Origin: Bacillota bacterium
Lineage (GTDB): Bacteria; Bacillota; Clostridia; Oscillospirales; Ruminococcaceae
Direction of reading: 5' to 3'
Assembly: GCA_023457355.1 (NCBI GenBank)
Contig: JAEWLW010000080.1
Location: 48,356 to 112,355 of the forward strand
Length of the DNA stretch: 64,000 bases
Shown: piece after piece, positions 1 to 8,076 of the stretch
Position numbering within the stretch: the stretch's first letter is position 1
Layout: every line of letters begins with the position of its first letter
Notes under the pieces: generated by a model
Database searches by the model: none
What the model saw: the letters and a program-made list of their open reading frames with translations, nothing else
What the model was told of the DNA's origin: nothing
Position numbers and translations under genes: made by a program

Positions 1-370
1 CCGCGGCCAGCAGCACCTTTTTGCCCTCACACGCAAAGCGCGCGGCCAACTTGCCGATGCTGGTGGTCTTGCCCACACCATTGACGCCGATCATCAGCAG
101 CACGCGGGGCGAATCGGTGATGTTATCCGGGCATTGGACATCCAGAATTTTGCGCACCACCTCTTTGATGACCGGACGCAGCTCGGCGGCGTCGGTCAGC
201 CGTTCTTTTTTAGCCCGCTCGCGCAGCTTTGAAACAATCAGCTCCGCCGTCTGCACCCCGACATCCGCCATGATAAGCTGTTCTTCCAGCTCTTCAAAGT
301 AGCCGTCGTCGATGCGTGCGGAAAAGGAAATTTTCCGCAGCCCCGCGCTGATATTTGAAAAAAGGCCCAT
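1..370 (-). CDS. ftsY: Signal recognition particle receptor FtsY (N-terminal part, runs off the window)
   Basis: GTPase receptor that docks SRP-ribosome complexes at the membrane. Only the first 123 codons are present; the gene continues past base 1. The visible part is the helical N domain followed by the start of the G domain with the P-loop GVNGVGKT near residues 95-102. There is almost no acidic A domain before the N domain, as in many Firmicutes. The start at 370 has a strong AAGGAGGGG ribosome site at 376-385. It is the last gene of the plsX-rnc-smc-ftsY series and starts 18 bases after smc ends, so it is probably co-transcribed with it. Confidence 0.95.
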   Translation of the reverse strand, partial: MGLFSNISAGLRKISFSARIDDGYFEELEEQLIMADVGVQTAELIVSKLRERAKKERLTDAAELRPVIKEVVRKILDVQCPDNITDSPRVLLMIGVNGVGKTTSIGKLAARFACEGKKVLLAA

Positions 371-388
371 GTTAACCCCTCCTTAAAG

Positions 389-3300
389 TCATTTTATGTT
401 AAAGCTCTTCTCAATTTCCGAAACGTTGAGCATCAGAAGCTTGGATACGCCCTCCTCCTGCATGGTGACGCCGTAAAGCACGTCGGCTTCTTCCATCGTC
501 CCGCGGCGGTGGGTGATGGTGATAAACTGCGTCCTTTCGGTGAGAGTGCGTAAGTACGCGGCAAAGCGCGAGACGTTCACATCGTCGAGCGCCGCCTCAA
601 TTTCGTCCATCAGGCAGAACGGCGACGGATTGACCTTTAAAATGGCGAAGAAGATGGCAATCGCCACAAACGCCTGCTCGCCGCCCGAGAGCGCCGCAAG
701 GTTCTTAATCAGCTTGCCCGGCGGATGCACCGTTATTTCAATGCCGCTTTCCAGCACATCGGCGGGGTCGGTCAGCGAAAGCGAAGCGCTGCCACCCTCG
801 AACAGTTCCCGGAATGTTTTTCCGAAGTTGCGGTTGATCGCCTCAAACTTTTCGGTGAAAATATCACACATCTGGCTGGTCAGCTCAGTAATCAGTTTGC
901 CCAGCTCCGCTTTGGCGCGCTCGACGTCGGTCAGCTGCCGCGTCAGCTCGCCGTGGCGGGCCGATACCTCTTTATATTCCTCAATGGCGTCGACATTCAC
1001 CGAGCCCAGCGCCTTGATTCTGCTGCGCAGTTCGGAGAGCCTGCGGTTTGCGGCGGCGATATCCGCCACCCGGTCGGCGATGCTCTCAGCCGCGGACTGG
1101 GTCAGCTCATATTCGTCGTAAAGCTTTGCAACAAGGGCGTCCCGCTCGGCCCCAACGGCATTTTTCTGTTCGCCCAGCCGCACAACCTCGCGGTAGAGGC
1201 CGTCGCGGCGGGCGCTTTCCTCCCGCTCCCTGGCGCGCAGCTCGGCGCAGCGGCGTTCGCTTCCTTCGCGCTCACGCATGGTCTGCGCCACCAGCGCCTG
1301 CGCGTTTTGCGCATAAGCATGGCCCTGTTCCAGCTTTTCGCCCAGCTCTGATATCTGGGCATGCGCCGCCTCTATCTGCGTGCGCAGCTGCGCAATTTTT
1401 TGCGTGTTTTCGCCGCTTTGTGCGCGGGCGGCGCCAATCTGCTCGGTTAACCGGGCGATGTCGCCCTCTGCGGCGGCGATGTCGCGCGCACACAGCGCCG
1501 TTTGGGTGGCGCTGTCGTTTTGTTCGCCCAGCAGCGCATCGCGCTGTGCGTTTAATTCGGCGCTGCGCGCACTGGCCGCGGCAATTTCGCCTTGCAGCGC
1601 CTCCAGTTCCGCCGAAAGCGTTTCGGTCAGCGTTTTGGCGCTGCCGCTTTTCAGCTTCATCTCTTCGATGCGGCCGGTCAGCGCCTCACGTTCGGCAGCG
1701 GTTTCGCGCATCAGGCGCTCGGCCTCTTTCAACCGTATGGCGGCGGCCGAAAGCTCGGCCGTGCAGCGGACCTTGTCCTCCTCGCAGGTTCTGCGCCGGG
1801 CAGCGATGGCCCCCAGCTCGGCATCCACTGCGGCCAAGTCGGCAGCGAGAACCTCGCGCCGCTCGGCCGTCGCTTTGCTTTGCGCTTCAAACGCTTCGCA
1901 CTGCTGGTTTAAACGGTCGATCTCGCCCTGCCGGCCCAGAATGCCCGCCGATTTGGCCGTGTAACCACCGGTCATGGCGCCGCCGGCGTTAACCACCTGT
2001 CCGTCAAGCGTAACGATGCGAAAGCGGTAGCCAAACTTTTTGGCGATGCTAACGGCGGCGTCCAGATCCTCGGCCACCACCACGCGCCCTAAGAGCGAAG
2101 TGATAACGCCGTCATACCGCTGGTCATAGCGGACAAGGTCGCAGGCCAGCCCGACAAAGCCGGCCATGCTGTCCACACCGCGCAGGTCCAGCCGGTTGCC
2201 CCGAACCGACGTCATGGGCAAAAAGGTTGCACGCCCCGCTCTCGCCGATTGCAACAGTCCGATGGCGCGTTTGCCCGCCTCCTCGTTATCGGCGACGATG
2301 TTCTGCATCGCACCGCCGAGCGCCGTCTCAATCGCGACGGTGTGTGCGTCCGCAACGGCGATAAGGGACGATACCGGCCCGTGCAGTCCCCTGGCGGCCC
2401 CTGCGCGCGCCTGATTCATGATGTATTTGATGGAGGGGCCAAAGCCCTCCATGTTCTTGTCCATGTCGGAAAGCAACCGCGCGCGGGAACGGCGCTCGCC
2501 TATTTTCTGGCGCAGCTCGTTGAGCTGGCGGTCCAGCTCCTCGACCTTTTGCCTGCGGGTGCCCTGCTTTAGCAGGTAACCTTTCGCTTCGTTATCCAGC
2601 GAGACCAGCGTCTCTTCAATTTCTTCCAGAAGCTGCTCGCACTCGCGTCTGTCGTTCTGCGCGTCGGCAACCGCCTGCTCACGGGCGCTTTGCGCCTGGG
2701 AGATCGCCGCAATGCGCTCGGCGCTTTCGCCTAACAGCGTTGCGGCCGCGGCGGAATCGAGTCTGGCGCTCTCAATCGCTTCAAATGCACCGGCGCGGCG
2801 GATTCTCAGCGCGTTGAGAACCGTGGCGCAGCTTTGCTGCTCGGCCGCCAATGCGTTTAACTGCTGCGTCAGCGTCTCCTTTTGCGCCGCCAGCGCCGCC
2901 AGCATCTGCTGCCGCTGTGCCAGCGCCTGCCGCGCGGCTTCCAGTTCGGTTTCCACTTCGTTCTGGGAGCGGCCGGCCTGTTCAATCTGCGCCTCTATTT
3001 CGGCGATTGACCGCTCGTGATGGCTGATATCGTTTTGCAGCACCGCCTTTTGTGACTCATAGGACGCGGCCAGCTCGGTAAAACGGTTGATTTCGCCGCG
3101 CTGGGTTTCAATGGCAATCATCAGTGCGCGGCCCCGCTCCATCTCCTCGGCAAATTCCTGCTCGAATTCGGTCACGGTACTGTCGGCCGCGTCAAAATCG
3201 GCCTGCGCCAGCAGAAGCTTATCTTCAATGGCGGCGGCTTTCGTGCTCAGTTGCGTCAGTGTGTGCATCCACACCGAAACCTCAAGCTGGCGCTTTTCAC

Positions 3301-3961
3301 CCGCCAGCGCCAAAAACTGCTGCGCTTTTTCCGACTGTTGTTTAAGCGGCGCCAAACGCCCGTCCAGTTCGGCCAGAATGTCGCGCAGGCGCAAAAGGTT
3401 GTCCTCCGCCAGTGCCAGGCGGCGTTCCGCCTCGGTTTTGCGGTAGCGGAATTTTGAGATGCCCGCCGCCTCCTCAAAAATCTCCCGGCGTTCCTTTGAG
3501 CGGGCCGATACGATCTCGGCGACGCGGCCCTGCCCGATGATGGAATAGCCGTCGCGCCCAAGGCCGGTATCCATAAACAGCTCGTTGATATCCTTTAAGC
3601 GCACCTGTGCGCCGTTGATGCGGTATTCACTGTCGCCCGAGCGGTAAAGCCTGCGGGTGATGACGACCTCGTCGCAGTCCATGCCCGCCATCGAGCGGTC
3701 GGCGTTGTCTATATTTAAGGTGACGGCGGCATAGCCCTGCGCTTTTCGCGCCTGCGTGCCGCCGAAGATGACGTCTTCCATCTTGCCGCCGCGCAGCGTG
3801 CGGGTGGACTGCTCGCCCAGAACCCAGCGCACCGCGTCGGCGATATTGCTCTTGCCGGAGCCGTTCGGGCCGATAACGGCGGTGATGCCGTCATTAAATT
3901 CAAGGGTTGTGCGGTCGGCAAAGGACTTAAACCCCTGAATGTCGAGTGATTTCAGTCGCAA
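389..3961 (-). CDS. smc: Chromosome segregation protein SMC
   Basis: SMC ATPase for chromosome condensation and segregation, working with ScpA and ScpB. At 1190 residues it is the usual family length. The N-terminal Walker A GPNGSGKSN lies near residues 32-40. Two long coiled coils rich in Ala, Glu, Gln and Arg flank a hinge at roughly residues 500-660. The C-terminal head carries the signature LSGGEQAFVAIAIFFAI and the Walker B segment LMDEIEAALDD. Codon usage is strongly Ala/Glu, matching the coiled coil. The start codon is TTG (bases 3959-3961) with an AAGG site 7 bases upstream. It sits between a radical SAM gene and ftsY, the normal Firmicute order apart from the SAM gene. Confidence 0.97.
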   Translation of the reverse strand: MRLKSLDIQGFKSFADRTTLEFNDGITAVIGPNGSGKSNIADAVRWVLGEQSTRTLRGGKMEDVIFGGTQARKAQGYAAVTLNIDNADRSMAGMDCDEVVITRRLYRSGDSEYRINGAQVRLKDINELFMDTGLGRDGYSIIGQGRVAEIVSARSKERREIFEEAAGISKFRYRKTEAERRLALAEDNLLRLRDILAELDGRLAPLKQQSEKAQQFLALAGEKRQLEVSVWMHTLTQLSTKAAAIEDKLLLAQADFDAADSTVTEFEQEFAEEMERGRALMIAIETQRGEINRFTELAASYESQKAVLQNDISHHERSIAEIEAQIEQAGRSQNEVETELEAARQALAQRQQMLAALAAQKETLTQQLNALAAEQQSCATVLNALRIRRAGAFEAIESARLDSAAAATLLGESAERIAAISQAQSAREQAVADAQNDRRECEQLLEEIEETLVSLDNEAKGYLLKQGTRRQKVEELDRQLNELRQKIGERRSRARLLSDMDKNMEGFGPSIKYIMNQARAGAARGLHGPVSSLIAVADAHTVAIETALGGAMQNIVADNEEAGKRAIGLLQSARAGRATFLPMTSVRGNRLDLRGVDSMAGFVGLACDLVRYDQRYDGVITSLLGRVVVAEDLDAAVSIAKKFGYRFRIVTLDGQVVNAGGAMTGGYTAKSAGILGRQGEIDRLNQQCEAFEAQSKATAERREVLAADLAAVDAELGAIAARRRTCEEDKVRCTAELSAAAIRLKEAERLMRETAAEREALTGRIEEMKLKSGSAKTLTETLSAELEALQGEIAAASARSAELNAQRDALLGEQNDSATQTALCARDIAAAEGDIARLTEQIGAARAQSGENTQKIAQLRTQIEAAHAQISELGEKLEQGHAYAQNAQALVAQTMREREGSERRCAELRAREREESARRDGLYREVVRLGEQKNAVGAERDALVAKLYDEYELTQSAAESIADRVADIAAANRRLSELRSRIKALGSVNVDAIEEYKEVSARHGELTRQLTDVERAKAELGKLITELTSQMCDIFTEKFEAINRNFGKTFRELFEGGSASLSLTDPADVLESGIEITVHPPGKLIKNLAALSGGEQAFVAIAIFFAILKVNPSPFCLMDEIEAALDDVNVSRFAAYLRTLTERTQFITITHRRGTMEEADVLYGVTMQEEGVSKLLMLNVSEIEKSFNIK

Positions 3962-3998
3962 AGCAGCACCTTCCTTCCTGCAAGTTTAAAACCTGTGC

Positions 3999-5009
3999 CT
4001 AAATTATGGGTAAAAGAATGGGATGAAGCCGGACAGCAGCCGCCGTCGGCACAACCCGCGCGGCATAGCCCCGTTTGGCCAGCGCCGTGAGATTTTGCCG
4101 GTGCTGCCCCGTCATGCGTGAAACATCCTGCGGGCGGACGCCCACGGCGATCTTCCCCGCTGGAACCCCGTCCAAAATGTCAAATAGCCGGCCGAGCATC
4201 AGCCGCCCTTCGCAAAGCTCGCGCAACGCGGGGTGGTACGGCCCCGCCACCAGCTTTTCCTCAAGCGCCTTGGAAGGATGCAGCCCTACGCGGATGATGC
4301 GGATGTTTGAATGGCTTTCTTCAAACAGCTCCATCACGCGCGCGGTGCGCCGTATGCCCTCTTCGAGCGTCAGCGGGCGGTATTCCCCCGCTGCCAGCCG
4401 TTTTTCCAGCGCAGTGCCCTTGAGCACCAGCGCGGGGTAGATGCGAACGGTGTCCGGGCGGCAGGCGACGAGCGCCTTGGCCGTCTCATAAGCGTCCTGC
4501 TCGCTTTCGCCGTCCAGGCCGATCATCATTTGCAGCCCTAATTCAAACCCGAAGCGCCGGATGCGCTGTGACGCATCAACGACGTCCTGGGCTGTGTGCC
4601 CCCGGCCATTTTGGCGCAGCACCGCGTCGTTCATCGACTGCGCGCCAAGCTCAATGGCTGTCACCGGGTAGCTTTTAAGCAGGGAGAGCACGTGCGCATC
4701 CACCGCATCGGGGCGGGTGGAAAGCCGGATGCCGCCAAGCCCTTTGCCCACAAACGCGCTTGCCGCTTCCAGCAGCGCGCACATAGGCCCGCGGTCGATC
4801 GCCGTAAAGCTGCCGCCGAAAAATGCCAGCTCCAGCTGCCTGCCGTTTGCCTTTTCAATCGCAGATTCACAGAGCGCCGCCACATCCTGCGCAGTCGGCA
4901 TGTTCTGAGCGCCCGAAATGATGTGCTGGTCACAAAAACTGCACCGGTGCGGGCAGCCGATGTGCGGTACAAACACGGCGAGGTTGCCGTGCTTTGGGGT
5001 TTGGCTCAT
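3999..5009 (-). CDS. Radical SAM protein (Elp3/MiaB/NifB-type)
   Basis: A 336-residue radical SAM enzyme. The cluster-binding motif C-x3-C-x2-C (CPHRCSFC) is at residues 19-26, followed by FFGGSF and a region typical of the Elp3-like radical SAM branch; I see no acetyltransferase domain. Substrate is unknown; relatives in Firmicutes are usually annotated as radical SAM proteins next to rnc and smc, so a tRNA or cofactor role is only a guess. I chose the start at 5009 rather than the longer reading frame to 5129 because the codon overlaps the rnc stop as ATGA and the family begins shortly before the motif. Location between rnc and smc is common in clostridia. Confidence 0.88.
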   Translation of the reverse strand: MSQTPKHGNLAVFVPHIGCPHRCSFCDQHIISGAQNMPTAQDVAALCESAIEKANGRQLELAFFGGSFTAIDRGPMCALLEAASAFVGKGLGGIRLSTRPDAVDAHVLSLLKSYPVTAIELGAQSMNDAVLRQNGRGHTAQDVVDASQRIRRFGFELGLQMMIGLDGESEQDAYETAKALVACRPDTVRIYPALVLKGTALEKRLAAGEYRPLTLEEGIRRTARVMELFEESHSNIRIIRVGLHPSKALEEKLVAGPYHPALRELCEGRLMLGRLFDILDGVPAGKIAVGVRPQDVSRMTGQHRQNLTALAKRGYAARVVPTAAAVRLHPILLPII

Positions 5010-5683
5010 AACTTGATGCCCATGAGCAGCAGCGCCTCTTTGGCCGCCTGCTGTTCGGCAATTTTTTTGCTTTTGCCCTCGCCGCAGCCGATGACGTTGG
5101 AATTTAAATGCACCTGCACCGAAAACCACTTGTCGTGGTCCGGCCCGCGCTCATCCACCAGAATGTAGGAGACGCGCTCCTCGGGGTTTTTCTGGATGAT
5201 CTCCTGAAGCTGGGTTTTATAGTCGTGCAGGTCGGTGCCCGCCGCGTGCTCAACCGTCTCGGAAATAAACGGCAGCACAAAGTCGCGGGCGGCAGGCATA
5301 CCGCCGTCGAGATAGATGGCGGCAATCAGCGCCTCAAAGGCGTCGGCCAGAATCGAAGGGCGGGTGCGCCCGCCGTTATGCTCCTCGCCGCGCCCAAGCA
5401 GCAGGTGTTGGCCCAGCGCAATCTGCTGTGCAAACCCGGCCAGCGCCGCCTCGCAGACGAGGGATGCGCGGATTTTGGTCAGTTCGCCCTCCGGCACCTT
5501 GCGGTGGCGGAAGATATAATCGGCGACAATCAGCGACAACACCGCATCCCCCAGAAACTCCTGCCGCTCGTTGTTCGCCGAAATCTGGCGGCTCTCGTTG
5601 GCGTAAGAGGAATGGGTGAGCGCAATTTTAAGATAATTGGGGTCTTTAAACTGATAACCGATAGCCTTCTGGAGCTGCTCCAT
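5006..5683 (-). CDS. rnc: Ribonuclease III
   Basis: Double-stranded-RNA endonuclease that matures rRNA precursors and turns over structured RNAs. The 225-residue product has the RNase III signature ERQEFLGDAV at residues 39-48, a second acidic catalytic segment (DAFEALIAAIYLDGG) and a C-terminal double-strand RNA-binding domain from about residue 155. It starts only 3 bases after the plsX stop and its own stop overlaps the next gene by 4 bases (ATGA), so translational coupling is likely. In most Firmicutes acpP lies between plsX and rnc; there is no room for it here. Confidence 0.96.
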   Translation of the reverse strand: MEQLQKAIGYQFKDPNYLKIALTHSSYANESRQISANNERQEFLGDAVLSLIVADYIFRHRKVPEGELTKIRASLVCEAALAGFAQQIALGQHLLLGRGEEHNGGRTRPSILADAFEALIAAIYLDGGMPAARDFVLPFISETVEHAAGTDLHDYKTQLQEIIQKNPEERVSYILVDERGPDHDKWFSVQVHLNSNVIGCGEGKSKKIAEQQAAKEALLLMGIKL

Positions 5684-5686
5684 GGT

Positions 5687-6700
5687 TTATTCCTTCTCCT
5701 CGCTCTTCAAACGGGCGACACCCTGCTCAATATTCTGGCAGACGTCGCGTTCAACACAGAATTTTGCCTGACGGATAGCATTTTTAAACGCTTTGGCGTC
5801 CGAGCTGCCGTGCGCCTTGATAACCGGCCGCGTCGTGCCCAGAATCGGCGCGCCGCCGTACTCCTTATAATCCATCGAGCGTTTAAATTCGCGCAGCCGG
5901 CTGGAAACGAGCAGCGCGCCAAGCTTTGTCGCGGCGCTCGCTGTGAACATGCCCTTGAGCATGCCGCCGAAAAAACCCGCAAAGCCCTCGGTCAGCTTCA
6001 GAATAATGTTGCCGGTGAAGCCGTCGCACACCGCCACGTCGCAGCCCCCCTGGGGCAGCTCGCGCGCTTCAACATTGCCGATAAAATTCAGCGCCTGCGC
6101 CGTTTTAAGCTGCGCGTAGGTCTGCCGCTGTAAATCGGTGCCCTTGTGTTCTTCGGTGCCGATATTGATTAAGCCCACGCGCGGGGAATCGACCCCCATA
6201 ATCTTCTCGTAATAGGCGGTGCCCATCACCGCAAACTGGCAGAGCATCTCGGCGCGGCAGTCGTGGTTGGCGCCCGCATCCACCAGCAGATAGAACCGGC
6301 CGCCCGCCATTGGCACAAGCGTGCCGATGGCGGGGCGCTTAACCCCCTTCGCGCGCTTGACAATAAAGGTGGCGCCCGCCAGCAGCGCGCCGGTTGAGCC
6401 CGCCGAAACAACGGCGTCGGCCCGGCCCTCGGCAACAAGCTTCAGCGCAACCGCCATCGAGCAGTCGGCGTAGTCCTTGAGAATCTTGGTCGGCTCCTCA
6501 TCCACCGGGATGACGGTGGGCGCATGGACAAAGGTGATGTTCCGTAGGGAAATATTATTGGCTTTGGCACATTCGCGCAGTTTTTCTTCGTCGCCGGTCA
6601 CCAGGACTGAAACCCCCAGCTCGGCAACCGCGGCAGCCGCACCGCGAAGCGGTTCCAAAGGTGTGTGATCCCCGCCAAAGCCATCAATAACAATGTTCAT
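5687..6700 (-). CDS. plsX: Phosphate acyltransferase PlsX
   Basis: Converts acyl-ACP to acyl-phosphate, the first step of phosphatidic acid synthesis through PlsY. The 337-residue protein starts MNIVIDGFGGDH, the characteristic PlsX N-terminus, and carries the SAGSTGALLAGA and GANHDCRAEML segments of the family. I use the ATG at 6700, preceded by a GGAGAGGG ribosome site, rather than the upstream in-frame ATG at 6754. No fapR or acpP neighbour is present in the window. It is downstream of trmFO by 74 bases and immediately upstream of rnc. Confidence 0.95.
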   Translation of the reverse strand: MNIVIDGFGGDHTPLEPLRGAAAAVAELGVSVLVTGDEEKLRECAKANNISLRNITFVHAPTVIPVDEEPTKILKDYADCSMAVALKLVAEGRADAVVSAGSTGALLAGATFIVKRAKGVKRPAIGTLVPMAGGRFYLLVDAGANHDCRAEMLCQFAVMGTAYYEKIMGVDSPRVGLINIGTEEHKGTDLQRQTYAQLKTAQALNFIGNVEARELPQGGCDVAVCDGFTGNIILKLTEGFAGFFGGMLKGMFTASAATKLGALLVSSRLREFKRSMDYKEYGGAPILGTTRPVIKAHGSSDAKAFKNAIRQAKFCVERDVCQNIEQGVARLKSEEKE

Positions 6701-6774
6701 GCAAAGCCCTCTCCTTTTTGTTCTGTTATGCGTATCTGCCACCGGGATATCCACCCTTCAGCAGGAGATCCGCA

Positions 6775-8076
6775 TTAAAATGTCATGTTTTCCAGCGCCT
6801 GCATCGAACGCTGGGCCAAAGCGAGATAACGCGCCTGCTTGTCTCTGATCTTTTCCGCCGGCGGCGGCAGGAGACCCATATTGCTGCCCATCGGCTGGAA
6901 TTGCCGGACGCTGTCGTCGGTGATGTAGGAAAGCAGCGCGCCAAGCATCGTGACGCGGGGCAAGGTGAGCGGTTGCGCCCCGTTTTTCTCCCGCGCCAGC
7001 GAAACGCCCGCCCAGATGCCGGCGGCCGCCGATTCAATGTACCCTTCCACGCCGGTAATCTGCCCGGCAAAGCGGATGCGCGGTTCGGATTTTAGCCGAA
7101 GCTGCACATCCAGCAGGCGTGGCGAATCAATAAACGTGTTGCGGTGCATGACGCCGTAACGCACAAAAACCGCGTTTTCCAGCCCCGGAATCAGCGAAAA
7201 CACCCGCTTCTGTTCGCCAAATTTTAAATTCGTCTGAAAGCCGACGAGGTTATAAAGTGTGCCCGCGCGGTTTTCGGCCCGAAGCTGCACCACCGCCCAC
7301 GGGCGGCGGCCTGTTGCAGGGTCGGTGAGCCCGACGGGCTTCAGCGGCCCGTAGCGGATAGTGTCCTTTCCGCGCGCGGCCAGCACCTCCACCGGCATGC
7401 AGCCCTCATATACGGTCAGGCGTTCAAAACCGTGCAGTTCGGCGCGTTGCGCGGTGGTCAGCGCGTCTAAAAACGCCTCATACTGCGCCTTATTCATCGG
7501 GCAATTTATATAATCGTCCTCACCGCGGCCGTAGCGCGCGGCGAAAAACGCCTTGGTCATATCTATTGAAGAAAATTCCACAATGGGCGCCGCCGCGTCG
7601 TAAAAACTCAAGCGTTCGGCGCCGGTTTTTTGGGCGATGGCGTCGCTTAACGCCTCGGAAGTCAGCGGCCCAGTCGCCACGATGACGTCGCCCGCTGCCG
7701 GCAGGCCGGTCACCTCGCCTTCCACCACCGTAATCAGCGGATGGGAACGGATTTTTTCGGTGATGCGCGCCGAGAAAATATCCCGGTCCACCGCCAGCGC
7801 GCCGCCCGCGGGCACCGCACATTCGTCGGCGCAAGCCAAAACCAGCGAGCCCATCTGGCGCATCTCGGCTTTGAGCAGCCCGGCGGCCGATTCCAGCCGC
7901 GCGGCCTTCAGCGAATTGGAGCAGACCAGTTCGGCAAAATTGGCGTTTTTATGGGCGAGGGAGAATTTTTGCGGCTTCATCTCATGTAGCGTCACCGCAA
8001 TGCCGCGCTGCGCCAGCGCCCAGGCCGCCTCGCAGCCCGCCAGCCCCGCGCCGATAACAGCGATAGCGGCACTCAT
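6775..8076 (-). CDS. trmFO: tRNA uracil-54 C5-methyltransferase, folate/FAD-dependent (TrmFO)
   Basis: Makes 5-methyluridine at position 54 of the tRNA T-loop using methylenetetrahydrofolate and FADH2. The 433-residue protein begins with the FAD-binding dinucleotide fold VIGAGLAGCEAAW and has the TrmFO/GidA-type VCSNSLK and PALTLPRVTML-like C-terminal region. Length matches the family. Its ATG overlaps the topA stop as ATGA (8073-8076). The topA-trmFO pairing is the same as in Bacillus subtilis. Confidence 0.95.
   Translation of the reverse strand: MSAAIAVIGAGLAGCEAAWALAQRGIAVTLHEMKPQKFSLAHKNANFAELVCSNSLKAARLESAAGLLKAEMRQMGSLVLACADECAVPAGGALAVDRDIFSARITEKIRSHPLITVVEGEVTGLPAAGDVIVATGPLTSEALSDAIAQKTGAERLSFYDAAAPIVEFSSIDMTKAFFAARYGRGEDDYINCPMNKAQYEAFLDALTTAQRAELHGFERLTVYEGCMPVEVLAARGKDTIRYGPLKPVGLTDPATGRRPWAVVQLRAENRAGTLYNLVGFQTNLKFGEQKRVFSLIPGLENAVFVRYGVMHRNTFIDSPRLLDVQLRLKSEPRIRFAGQITGVEGYIESAAAGIWAGVSLAREKNGAQPLTLPRVTMLGALLSYITDDSVRQFQPMGSNMGLLPPPAEKIRDKQARYLALAQRSMQALENMTF

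Noticed and set aside
513..3938. Many long open frames on the plus strand opposite smc
   Set aside because: They are antisense shadows of a GC-rich gene: low-complexity Ala/Arg/Ser translations, no ribosome sites, no recognizable domains.
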